Positions 47,610-60,765 of a stretch of DNA of 64,000 bases are shown here, piece after piece. The stretch lies in contig CM041465.1 in assembly GCA_023213395.1 (NCBI GenBank), forward strand, positions 120,783,741 through 120,847,740, written 5' to 3'. Each line of letters starts with the position of its first letter. The stretch's first letter is position 1. Under the pieces are notes generated by a model that saw only the letters and a list, made by a program, of their open reading frames with translations, did not search any database and was not told where the DNA came from. This DNA comes from Cycas panzhihuaensis (lineage: Eukaryota > Cycadophyta). The position numbers and the translations under genes were made by a program.

Positions 47610-47912
47610 TGTTGGCGATGAGGACAGAGCGAGTCAATCACACATTCATCCATAGTTTAGAGCATGTAAAAAATCTTCGTAGAAAGAAGGGAAGTGTTAA
47701 AAAAATACCAAGGAGGTACTCCCATTAAATATATAGTTTGGGAAATAAGAGGAATGCCTCAACCTAATATTAGTAATAAGTAATAAAAAAATAAGTAAAA
47801 TAACACATAATACTTGTCTTTTCAGTGGATGGTGGCTATGTGTCAGTTCTTGGTGGTCTGAGGTCAGCTTTGATAGCTTGCACACCACTTCATAAGGGGC
47901 ATTATCCCAACA
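47610..47912 (-). repeat. Copia-I 3' LTR
   Basis: Plus strand begins TGTTGGCGATGAGG and ends ATCCCAACA, 303 bp, with a 6-bp inverted repeat TGTTGG/CCCAACA-type end. Colinear with 56721-57044. Confidence 0.92.
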
Positions 47913-49450
47913 TTCTCGCCCATAATGTCCATTATGTAAAACTCCAAGTTTATCTCTAAATTTGTGGAGCTTGATCTTTTCTAATAGCTTTGTGAATATA
48001 TCAGTTATTTGATCTTTAGTGCTATAATATACCAACTCGATCTTGCCTACTTAAACTAATTCTTGAGTGAAATGATGCTAAGTTTTAATATGTTTGGTTC
48101 TACCATAAAATACTAGATTCTGAGTCATCTGAATGGTGCTTTAATTGTCACACCAAATCTTGATTGGCCCTTTTTATTCCATTTTAAGATCTTATAGGAG
48201 TCATTATAACCATACTATTTCACATGCCTATGAAACTGTTGCTTTAAATTCCACTTCTATTGTAGATAAAGAAATTGTATTCTATTTCTTAGTGCTCTAA
48301 GCTATAGCTATTGAACCCAAACTAAAAGTATAATCTAAAATAGATTTCCTATCATCAATGTCACCTGCCTAATCTGAATCTGTATACCTAACTAATTTAA
48401 AATTTGGTGAAGGTTTATAAAGTAACTCATATTCTATTGTTCCCTTTAAGTATCGTAAGATCCTTTTTGCTATTTACCAATGAGTAGACTTGGGATCTTG
48501 TATAAATCATGACACTACATTGATCGCATGCATAATGTCTAGCCATGTTGAAGTTAGATAAATTAGGCTACCAATTAATTATTTATAGAGTGTGGGATCC
48601 ACAGGTGCAGAATCATCAAGTTTAGATAACTTAATCCCAACTTCAACAGGTGTGGCTAGGGCTTTATAATCATTCATTTTAAAATTTTAGAGCAAGTCTA
48701 AGGTATACTTTCTTTGGGAAATAAAGATCATGTCTTCATTTTGCCATACTTCCAAACCTAAGAAGTAATACATTAAGCCCAAATCTATCATTTCAAACTC
48801 CTTATACATATCTTTCTTAAATTTCTATAAAAGATGTGAGTCATTTCTAGTGTAGACAAGATCATCTACATAAAGTCTTACTATTAGGATAAAGTCTTCT
48901 TTGATTTTGATGTATAAATTTAGATCTGACTGAGATTTTTTGAATCCTTAGTTTTTGAAATATTTGTTGATTTGGGAATACCATGCCCTAGGTGCTTGTT
49001 TTAGCCTATAAAGTGCCTTTTTAAGCTTGTACACTTTGTCTTCTTCCCCCCTGACTTCAATACCTTGGGGTTAAGAGATATAGATATCTTCTTCAATGTA
49101 CCTATTAAGAAATACACTTTAACATCCATTTGGTGAACATCCTATCCGTTTTGTGCAACCAAACTCAACATCATATAAATAATTTCTATACGAGTGACAA
49201 GATCAAATGTTTCATTATAGTTTATGTCTTCTCTTTGGGTATAACCTTTTACAATGAGTCTAGCTTTATGTTTATCAATTGATCCATCAAATCTAAACTT
49301 GATTTTATAGACCCATTTAGTACTAATGGCCCTTTTGTTGGAGGGAAGATCAACCAGTTTTCATGTATCATTTTTTACTATGGAGTTATATTCCTCATCC
49401 ATTAATTTTCTCCAATCATCATGCATATTGGCCTCATCAAAGGTATAAGG
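47913..49450 (-). pseudogene. pol: Copia-I reverse transcriptase and RNase H
   Basis: RNase H ends YYSTKDQITDIFTKLLEKIK and FRDKLGVLHNGHYGREC at 48035-47913, directly abutting the LTR. Further right: KHIKT...HHFTQELV, ISLSTIEVEFKATVS (about 48280), DIDDRKSILDYTFSLGS (about 48360), then RT with LDDLVYTRND-type box and KYMDDL region near 48860-48900 and the KFRFDGSIDKHKARL-type segment near 49290. Stops are scattered. Confidence 0.82.
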
Positions 49451-49849
49451 CTCATGAGTCCCTGTAACTTGACTCATAAGGACAAAATTCAACCTATGGG
49501 AATGAGTAGATCTCTTATTGTAGTCATTATCTAAAATGTTGTCTATATGATAGTTCCTTCGAACCCATTTAAGAAATCTTTGTGGTGGAGGATGAGAGGA
49601 AGTTCCCTCCCTACTTGGTACATCAATAGTTTACCTTAAGTCCTACCTAAGTGGCAAATATATGGACCTAGTGGTTGAATCAATATTTATTATGACACAT
49701 TTTCCCTTATCTTAATCATAATCAATGTGATAATAGTCATTTTCTTGGAAGATAACATCCTTATTCACCATAACTTTTCATGATCTAGGATCATAAACCT
49801 TATAAGATATTAGGTTTGTATCCAGTCCATGCTTCTTTAGGTGTCATCC

Positions 49850-50600
49850 ACCTAAGGTATTTTGTGGTACACTTATGAAGTAAATAAATAGTAGTGTGGA
49901 CTGCCTCAACCCAAAATTCATGTCGCAATCTTTTGTCCTTCAACATATACCTAGCCATATCAACTATAGTATGGTTCTTTCTTTTATCTACACCATTTTA
50001 TTGAGGGGTATAGGGATTTGTAAGTTTTCTCCTGATCTCATGATGTGCATAATAGGCCTTAAACTCATTTGAGATGAACTCTCCCCCATTATCTAATCTT
50101 AGAGAGAGGATCTCATGTCTACTTTTCTTCTCCACATAAGTTTTGAAGTCGACAAAGTGTTGGAATACATCAGACTTGAACTTTAAGAAGTAAACCCAAA
50201 TTTTTCTTATATAATCATCAATGAATGTGATAAAATACTTAACACCTACTAATGAAAGAACATCCATGAGACCATAAAGATCTAAGTAGACTAGTTGGAG
50301 TGGTCATTTTTCTCTATGGTTGCTATCTAGAAAACTTTCTCTATGTTGTTTTCTAAGGAGACACCTTTCACAAATATTTTTATCCACTTCAATGTGAGGC
50401 AACCCATCAATCATATCCATTTTATTCATGAGTGCCAGACTATTATAATTTAGATGACCAAATCTCTTATGCCACATGTCACTATCAAGCTTGATTATTG
50501 TTCTTAAAGCATAGTTATCTAAAGGAGTGAGAACTAGTTTAATAAGTTTATCTTTAGTCATTTTACCTTTGGCAACTACTGCCTTATTCTTCCTTTTATC
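49850..50600 (-). pseudogene. pol: Copia-I integrase
   Basis: Frame 50304-50561 has the pre-integrase region SDMWHKRFGHLNYNSLALMN and CERCLLRKQHRESF (H...H...C-x2-C). Frame 49998-50267 has YFITFIDDYIRKIWVYFLKF and LSLRLDNGGEFISNEFKAYY, NPYTPQ, giving both catalytic Asp regions. The two frames are separated by a short break. Confidence 0.88.
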
Positions 50601-50612
50601 CTTAATAATGCA

Positions 50613-51110
50613 TTATCCATTATCAAATATGACTTTGTTATCTTGACTCATTATTTGTCCTACTAATAAAAGATTATTTTTCAATGTTAGAATACAAATT
50701 ACATCATCTAGATGTCTATATTCACCTACTTCAGTCTTTAGGATGACATTACCTCTACCAATAGATTCATAAGATGTGTCATCTCCAAACATAATGGACC
50801 ATTTTCTAGTTCTATCCATGGTTTGAAAAATGTCTTGTTTGTGGGTCATATAGATGAAACAACTAGAATCAATATGCCAACTATCATCTTCTTCCTCATA
50901 AGCAATAAAACTGGATAAAAATAGTTAATTATTCTCCCGTGTTTCCACAGTTATATTGGCACTTCTCTTAATGGGTGGACCATGCTTAGCAAAACATTTA
51001 TCTTTTATGTGACCAACTCTATTACAAAATGAGCAGTGAAGTGAATCCCTTCTTCTAAAACTAAGACTTCTGCTAGTCTTATCAATATTGGATGGTCTTC
51101 CTCTTTCCAC
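50613..51110 (-). pseudogene. pol: Copia-I zinc knuckle and protease
   Basis: Frame 50925-51110 holds an intact knuckle CSFCNRVGHIKDKC (CX2CX4HX4C). Protease frame 50613-50849 has WSIMFGDDTSYESIGRGNVI and CILTLKNNLLLVGQIMSQDN; the W-x-I-D-S-x-x-S-x-H/C-M active site lies just upstream near 50880-50840 and reads WHIDSSCFIYMTH, i.e. Asp kept but the Gly lost. Confidence 0.83.
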
Positions 51111-52021
51111 ATATAGGCCTTGATTATCCCTTTATTTTTTGGATAGTTAAAGTTAGTCCTTTAAGATTGCATATCCCCTTGACAATTATGACAGCATTGG
51201 TTTGTCCCATGGTGCCTTTCTTAATATTAGTATCAATTTTGGCTAGAATTCCTTTGATTTGCTCCTTATTGTCTTTGATGTAGAGCTTGATACCTTGCTT
51301 GCCTATCTTAGCATATTTTTTCTTTCTCTCTCCCTTAGGGATTGGTCCCTAGATTTGGAGGTTTCAGCTTGTGATTTTGATTGTATCCTTACCTTGGTTG
51401 CAAAGGCATGCTCAAGCAACTCACTTGTATTCTTCTTCTCCTCAATTACCATTAACATGGTACTTAGTTGTTTAGTTCTCAAGGTAATCAAGTCCTTTGA
51501 CACCTCTATACTAGTTGCCACTATTTCAAATGTTTTTACCTCACTAACACATCTTAAGATTCTCTTAACAACCCTTTGCTCAATTAATATTTCTCCAAGG
51601 GATCTTGTTTGATTATCAAGGTTTTGGACATTGGTCATGAATTCTATAATTGATTCGTTAGGTATCATCCTTAGGTTTTTAAATCTACTCCTCAAAATTT
51701 ATAGCTTGGATGAAGCTACCTCTTTATAAAGTAATTGTAAGGTATCATAAGCATCCTTATATTCAATCGGCTCACTTACCCTAGGAAATATATGGTCCTC
51801 TAGGGTCCAAATAATGCAAGAGCCTCCTTGTCCTTCTTTACATTCTCTTTATATGCCAATTTCTTTGGATCTATTAGATTTTATCATAGTTTTGTGTATC
51901 TTGTTCTCACAATATCCCACATGTCTTTGGCAATGAGGATGGGTCTCATCCTTCTACTTCAGTTCAAGAAATTGGACCCATCAAACTTTGGAATAATCAT
52001 GTTCCCAAAATTAGTTACCAT
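51111..52021 (-). pseudogene. gag: Copia-I gag
   Basis: Starts at ATG 52021 with MVTNFGNMIIPKFDGSNF, the usual copia Gag N terminus, and continues through KDMWDIV (about 51920) to the 130-codon frame 51303-51695: NESIIEFMTNVQNLDNQTRS, LGEILIEQRVVKRILRCV. A UBN2-type Gag broken by one or more frameshifts near 51700-51850. Confidence 0.84.
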
Positions 52022-53214
52022 TGTATCTCAACTAACATCTTGATAAGTATCCTTTAATAAAATGTCCTCAATGTATAGTTACCTAAATAAGGTTAATAAA
52101 ATATCATTAATATTATAGTTATCCCAAATAAGATTATATAATTATCCTAAATAAAGTTTAATAATTATCCCAAATAGTTTAATAAATATCCTAGTCCCTA
52201 AAAAAGGTTTCTAGGCTCTAAGTTTATGTGTCCTCAAGGGAAGCCTCCGGTGTTACCCTATCTAGTGGCATCTACCTACAAGTGGTAAATCAGTGACCCA
52301 ATATACCAGTACGTGAGCTCTTAGCTCAATATGCCTCAATATGTAAGTTGCAAAGAAGGTGCTAGACCCTTCTAAATTGTTCGTCCACATGTGCCAGTCT
52401 TATAACTAGCAACAAATTTAGTGGTGATGGATTTATAACCAAGGCACTCACCCTCTCTAAGTCTAGACTTGGTCTCCAAACTCTAGAATCAGACAGATTT
52501 CTCACCTCAACTTCCCTCTTAATACACTTGATAGCTAATGATGTTCCTTATCCAATATGAGTAGGTCAAAGGCATGTGCATGGTGGAAACTTTAGGGGTC
52601 CTAATCAGTTCCCTTGCAAGGCTGGAAATAAAGAGGTTAATTCGGGTGATTATCTTTCTTAATGTGAGATAGATAAGTATTAATGTAGTCTTGCTTAAAA
52701 AAGAAGATTCCTTTTCAAATAAGAAATAAAAGAAACTTTAATAATAAGCAAGACTAATACTTTTCAAATTAAAAAAATGATAAATGATGTTTTTAAATGA
52801 ATTTCACTATTTAAAAATAAGATAGTAACAAAGGAATAAGATGAAAATATTTCCTCTTAATAATAAAATAAAATAAACATTGAATGAATACAAATATGTA
52901 ATCAATTATCTTTCAAATTGAAAATTGATAAATTCTCCTTTGAAAAAATAAAGTAAACGACTTCCTTTTGAAGGAAACTATATGCACTCTTTCTAAAACC
53001 TTCAATTAATCAATAAGTAGCCAAAAAATAAACTAAAGAAGTGAAACTTTCAATGTTCGAATGTCTTTTAATCAAAGATAGCTAACAAAGTTCATTAAGA
53101 AATGCAAGGTAAGTAAACTTTTTTTAAAAATAAAGACCAATATTTAAACTATGATCTTTTTAAGTAATGATGAATATATGGATCTTTAAAAAGAAGATCT
53201 ATGATATAAGCAAG
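52022..53214 (-). other. Copia-I leader, gag-proximal part
   Basis: About 1.2 kb between the microsatellite and gag. No protein homology; no repeat noticed. AT-rich. Confidence 0.5.
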
Positions 53215-55868
<2,654 letters not shown>

Positions 55869-56169
55869 ATCACAAAGGTAAGGAATCTGAATAAAATTAG
55901 ATAACACATGAAGGAAATGATAAAAAAATCTTTTAATCCCTACTACCACCAGACGACACCACGATTTACGATATATATATATATATATATATATATTTAA
56001 ATAAGAGAAAAATATCTTATTATGGTGGCCAGCAAGAACAGATGCAATAAACAGATAGTCACCACTCACAAAACAACCAAAAATTCCATCTTATAGGAGA
56101 TCAATTTCATCCATGGTTCCAAAAAGGGGGGCACACATAATTGGGCTTTGAAAATTTTTAGAAAACATA

Positions 56170-56201
<32 letters not shown>

Positions 56202-56706
56202 CAGAAAAAAAATAATATTGGGTCAGTGGACTGTGTATATGCAAAAGGTAGAAAATTGATTTAATTAATCAATTAGAGCTTTTAATAATCCTATAAATAG
56301 GTTTAAGAAGGGTATAGGATCTGGGCGCACTTTGTGTTACAGAAGAAATAGAGAAACAATTAATTAAATGAGAGAAAAAATAGAGAACAACTGGCAGGGT
56401 TTATACAAAGACACTGAATAAACTGATCTTTAGAGCGAGATATCTCCCTAATAGAGGGATGAAAGAGCAAGCCATCTTTTCTATTAGGTGAATAATTCAA
56501 TTACGATCAAAATGAGTAGTCATATGGTATAGTTCTAATCGACCAGTGAAAAAAAGGAGCGTGTGACATCATTACAAATAACAATAAAAAAATGTATATA
56601 TGAAAAAATAATTAATATATTATATAGTTTTACAATGTTAACTTTAATATATCATATACACACTAGAAAAATGTAGCCGTGAGATTCACAAGTATAACTT
56701 AAACGA
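55869..56706 (-). other. Copia-I leader, LTR-proximal part
   Basis: Contains two small (AT)n tracts (about 55970-55996 and 56177-56202) and otherwise unrecognised sequence. On the plus strand CCTATAAATAGG at 56290-56301 looks like a TATA box but faces opposite to the element. Confidence 0.5.
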
Positions 56707-56718
56707 GCTCTGATACCA
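56707..56718 (-). other. Copia-I primer binding site
   Basis: Minus strand TGGTATCAGAGC, perfect initiator tRNA-Met type site, two bases from the 5' LTR. Confidence 0.93.
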
Positions 56719-56720
56719 AA

Positions 56721-57044
56721 TATTGGTGATGAGGATAGAGCAGGTCGATCATATATTAATCCATAGCTGAGAGCATGTAAAAAATCTCCATAGAAGTAAG
56801 GGTGGTGTTAAAAAAATACTAGAGAGGTACTCCCATTAAATATATAATTTGGGGAGGCAAAGGATTGCCTCAACTTGATATTAACAATAAATAATAATAA
56901 AATAAATTAAATAACACATAATACTTACCTTTTTTATGGATGGTGGTTGTATGTTGGCTCTTGGTGGCCCGAGGTAGTCATTTGGGGGCACGAGGTTGGC
57001 GTTGGTGGCTTGCATACCACTTCACAATGGGCATTATCCCAACA
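56721..57044 (-). repeat. Copia-I 5' LTR
   Basis: Plus strand begins TATTGGTGATGAGG (TG changed to TA) and ends ATCCCAACA, 324 bp. The extra length over the other LTR comes mainly from a G-rich stretch near 56975-57000. Followed by CTTTA (57045-57049). Confidence 0.92.
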
Positions 57045-57473
57045 CTTTAGATTATTGCTTTAGTTTAGGTTATGTTGTTGTTACTTGCAGCAGTAATATA
57101 CAACTTAATATTGCATTGTCTTCTATTGAGGCTAAGTATAAATCTATAATTACAGTAACTTTGAGGTCATCTAGTTAAGACAAGTCCTTAGTGATTTGGG
57201 ACTTCATCAGGATGAGGTGACTATTTTTTATTATAATAATCATAATGCATTGAAGATTGCTAAGAATCCAATGTTTCACACTCATACCAAACACATTGAG
57301 GTATATCATCATTTTATCTATGAGTAGATCCAAAATGGAGAGTTTGAGCTCTTCCACATGCCTACTTTAAAGAAGTTGGCAAATATCTTTACTAAATCCT
57401 TAGTTAAGAACAAATTTAACAAATTCAGGTTTCATATTAGTATCAAAGCTAATAATATAAACATTAGAGAGAG
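57045..57473 (+). pseudogene. pol: Copia-H RNase H, second part
   Basis: Continues the RNase H broken at 47609: LDYCFSLGYVVVTCSSNIQL and NIALSSIEAKYKSIITVT (the A-L-S-S-x-E-A-E-Y motif), and further on, with frame changes, the HIEVYHHF and NIFTKSLVKNKFNKF segments (about 57290-57420). A purine tract ATTAGAGAGAG ends at 57473 next to the 3' LTR. Confidence 0.84.
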
Positions 57474-57759
57474 AGTTAGATTAAATATTTATGTTGTTAA
57501 TCTATGGGTCATGATAAGTTAATAATGAGTCATTAGAATATACAATCAATCATAGAGTTATTATTTAATTTGGTGATAAATGTCAAGGTAATTATAGGTC
57601 ATTTATAAACCCTTACTAATCCTGAGTTACATATATTTATATAGTAACATGTACATTATCACTAAGAATTGAATGAAAAGTTTTAAAGGTAGACCAATTA
57701 TTAAAGAACATGAATTCATATATATATATGTCTGTATCCATAGAATCTTTAATAATACA
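57474..57759 (+). repeat. Copia-H 3' LTR
   Basis: Starts AGTTAGATTAAATATTTATG and ends AATAATACA, 286 bp, colinear with 42150-42431. The initial TG reads AG. The right end is uncertain by about 25 bp because the next element begins here. Confidence 0.68.
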
Positions 57760-58046
57760 TAGCAAGCAAATAAATATATACATAGAATATAGATACAGAG
57801 TGTATAAGATTTACATGGAAAAACCTTTCAAGAAAGTACCCACCATAAAAGATCCTTGGATCACATTAACTATACTTGTTTGAATTGATTAATATACAAG
57901 GGCTCTAGAATATAAATATCCTTCCAAGAGGTGTTACCCTATAAGGGTTGTGACCCTCTAAATATCTTACATCATTTTAATAATCATGATTAGTTAAACC
58001 ACATTAATATTAACTAGTTATTTAACAAACAACTGTCATATTAATA
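57760..58046 (-). repeat. Copia-J 3' LTR (borders approximate)
   Basis: Region between the Copia-H LTR and the polypurine tract AATGGGGAT (minus strand of 58045-58053). It contains a stretch near 57805-57850 (GATTTACATGGAAAAACCTTTC on the plus strand in part) like those at U5 ends of plant copia LTRs. The partner LTR is off the window, so borders are approximate. Confidence 0.5.
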
Positions 58047-58053
58047 TCCCCAT

Positions 58054-59021
58054 TTAATGTGAATGTGGAAAACTTGTAATCTATAGTAGTTGCATTATCA
58101 TGAAGGCTAGGACTATCTTACTACTCCTTTATCTTTATTGCTGCATCGCCCCTCAAGGATAACATCTGTGAGTCCTAGTTTGGTATGCATCTTTGTGAAT
58201 TGATCTTTAGTAGGTGTTTCAATAAACACATATGTAAGTTAATATTCACTCAAATAATAGTTGACCTGCGGCTTCTCTAACTTGATCTATTCACAGATGT
58301 ATTAGTGTTGTATCTTGATGTGCTTCATATAGGCATAAAACTCTTGATTCTTTTATAAATGAATGGTACTCTATTTATTGATGTAAATAATCGAATATCC
58401 ATTTGAAACTCCAAAAACTCTTAAGAGACCTTACAACCATGTAGTTTCCTTCGCACTAGCACTGAGTCATTGATATTTTGCCTCTATAAAAGATAATGCT
58501 ACTATTTGTTACTTTTTTTACCACCACAAAATAAATCCATTACCAACACTAAAGATGTATCTAACAATGGAATTTCGATCATCAAAGCCACCTGCCCAAT
58601 CAACATCAGTATAGCCATATAATATTATCTCTTCACCTCAATGATATTTGAGACCAAGATTAAGTGTCTCCTTTATGTACTTCAAAATTTGCTTTGTAGT
58701 AACCCAATATGGCTCTTGAGGATTCTACATATATCAAGAAACTAATCTAATAATATAGGTAATATATGGTCTTGTATCAATCAAATAGATTAGACTCCTT
58801 ATTAACTGGCGGTACTTCATTTCATCTCCAGAGGGTTTAGCCATATCCTTCTATAATCTTACACTCTTAATATATAGTGTTATAACCAATTTACAATTCC
58901 ATATTCCAAACTTATCCAGTAGGTTTTTCATATACTATATCTACAACAACATAATCTAATCTTCCATCTACCTAATTTGAATGCTTAGGAAGTAATGAAG
59001 TCTCCTAAGGTTTGCCATGTC
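58054..59021 (-). pseudogene. pol: Copia-J RNase H and end of reverse transcriptase
   Basis: Minus strand, right to left: LHYFLSIQI, YMKNLLDKFGIWNCKLV, MAKPSGDEMKYRQLI, IYLIDTRPYITYIIRLVS, QILKYIKETLNLGLKYH, YGYTDVDWAGGFDDRNSIV (RNase H Asp region), IVALSFIEAKYQ, EFYAYMKHIKIQH and QFTKMHTKLGLTDVILEG at the C terminus. A well preserved frame with scattered stops. Confidence 0.86.
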
Positions 59022-59026
59022 AACAG

Positions 59027-59111
59027 TGTTGGGGTTAATATTCATCGCCCTGTTCCTACCATTTACACATGTGAGTGCACACATGTGAAGGTAAGTAAGG
59101 TAAGGTTAAAG
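59027..59111 (+). repeat. Element K 5' LTR, first 85 bp only
   Basis: Matches 63145-63229 closely (shared TTTACACATGTGAGTGCA and ACATGTGAAGGTAAGTAAGG), then similarity stops abruptly. The remaining 245 bp of the LTR and a primer site were not found between here and gag. Confidence 0.8.
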
Positions 59112-59463
59112 ATTTCATCCTCTAAAGTCCATCTTCTACAAAACTGTTATAGTAACATTACCAAGTTTTTCATATTTTTTATATCCAGATATATATATAT
59201 ATATATATATATATCTTATTTCTTTGATATACTTTCTTCAATATATTTGAAAAGTTTTTTGTTTTTATTTGTGGCTCCGTTCAATCAAAAATCATCTCCT
59301 CCATGACATTTAATACTCTTACATTGATCATCCTTTGCTAAGGTCTGGCCCTTTTTTTTTTTGCACAATTTTTATGTATTGAGGTAGTGGGCTTATTTTT
59401 CATTGAGATAATAAAAAATATGTACATCCAGCATCTTATCAGCAGTAAAACTTATGAGAATTA

Positions 59464-59735
59464 CCATATTCTCTCTCAAACCCCTCCGTGCTTAACTATG
59501 TTGTACACGGTTGGTAGAGTGACATTGATCTTGTACTAATCAAGTATTTTCCCTTTCTTGATGACATTGTGATCGACTCACAGGAGAACGATCTTGTCTT
59601 TGAGATATACCTCCTAAAGCAAAGGCAACCTCGGGTTAGCATCAATGGCATCCAATCCATCATTCATATAATACCCAATGTGCAAGCCAGTCTCTGGATT
59701 ATACAACACCATTGCACAGACTCTTCTCAGACCCC
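59464..59735 (-). pseudogene. Phosphoglycerate-kinase-like fragment
   Basis: One minus-strand frame reads AMVLYNPETGLHIGYYMNDG, LDAIDANPRLPLL, stop, EVYLKDKIVLL, stop, VDHNVIKKGKILD, stop, YKINVTLPTVYNIVKHGG. The second half resembles the N terminus of phosphoglycerate kinase (KRVLLRVDFNVP...KI.D..RI.A.LPT...L...GA), the glycolytic and Calvin cycle enzyme that transfers phosphate between 1,3-bisphosphoglycerate and ADP. The stop before VDHNV replaces the conserved Arg (CGA to TGA). The first half is not recognised. It lies directly downstream of the PUX10-like exon on the same strand but in no shared frame. Confidence 0.45.
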
Positions 59736-59800
59736 TTAACAAAAGCCAGGGCTTCTACTACCCCAAAAGACATAGAGACAAGAGGTGCATTTTCTTCACC

Positions 59801-60244
59801 CTAGCTAGATTGTAATTCTCTGGGCCTCCATCCAAGTGTATTCAAAGAATGTGAAAGAAGTCCTCCTACCACCCACACCCCCAAACCAAAATCACTAGAA
59901 AGGAGGCCAAAGCTCCCTCTAATGATAGAAAATGGGAAAGTAATAAGCTTCCATACAATTCCTAGGGAAGCAAGGTTGGGTACTAATTGATCGTCCCTAG
60001 TATTAGATCCTTCTATTCCTTCCCATAAGCTTGAATTGGAATTTCCATCTGAAGTAGAATTCCTCAAGCCTGACTGCAAATTAGAAGATGAAGAATTCAT
60101 TCCATCTGTAATTGTAGAAACAACCAACTCCAAGTCCCAATCATTCGCTTCAAGAATCTGGGTACATACACTCGGATTGTCCAACCCAGTGATGGCTTGA
60201 AAATAGGCCAATTTGTCATCTACATTGCTTGACGAATCCACCAT
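59801..60244 (-). pseudogene. PUX10-like first exon (UBA-like domain and hydrophobic hairpin)
   Basis: A 147-codon frame from ATG 60244. N terminus DDKLAYFQAITGLDNPSVCT and QILEANDWDLELVVSTITDG form a FAF2/UBA-like ubiquitin-binding domain (residues 8-48). After a Ser/Asn-rich linker, LVPNLASLGIVWKLITFPFS (about residues 87-106) and the following hydrophobic Gly-rich stretch to about residue 135 match the membrane hairpin of plant UBX-domain protein PUX10, which anchors CDC48 to lipid droplets. The UBX and UAS domains are absent and the frame stops at 59801 after LGWRPRELQSS. No stop interrupts it, so it is younger or less decayed than its surroundings. It is a first exon or fragment, not a whole gene. 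Confidence 0.75.
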
Positions 60245-60510
60245 TTCTTTCTTCTATTTTTTGCTTATATTTCAATTATTCTGTTACTTGGTGATTGGGA
60301 ATAAAACTCTGATGCAGAAACTGATGAAAGCCAGCGATATTGCCCTTGAATGTGGTACCTAGATAAATTCCTGAAACTTTTTTAGTGCTGACTGATAAAA
60401 CAATAATTATGAATTGGTAGACCTAGGACTATTAGGAGATCCTACTTCCTGTGAAACTGGAACATAATAGCACAGTGAGTGATAGTCATTCCTCCACTTC
60501 TTTGTATTTC

Positions 60511-60765
60511 TTAGAGAGGAAGAGGCTGATTGTTCTTCCTTACCCAGGCGCTGCTGCTCTTGGGGCTGTGAGCTTTTTTTTGTAGGGTTTTGATTCTGAC
60601 ATTTAACTGTCGATTGATTTGTCTTAGTGGAATGAGATCTGTTCTCTCCACATTCTTGTTTTCATTATCATCTACTACAGGTGGACACCAGATCTGATTC
60701 AAAACTCCTGTGGATGGATAAATAGCCACTAAGGAATGTGAAGCATCGTCGTCATCTGCTGCCAT
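60511..60765 (-). pseudogene. Unidentified 84-codon ORF
   Basis: Begins MAADDDDASHSLVAIYPSTG, with an acidic start, then LIPLRQINRQLNVRIKTLQK and a basic C-terminal part. The base composition (near-neutral GC, unlike the AT-rich surroundings) and a plausible start suggest a captured coding exon. I do not recognise the family. It lies on the same strand as, and upstream of, the PUX10-like exon, with no frame connection. Confidence 0.4.

Noticed and set aside
56290-56301. TATA-like CCTATAAATAGG on the plus strand
   Set aside because: It faces opposite to Copia-I, has no associated gene, and occurs by chance in AT-rich DNA.
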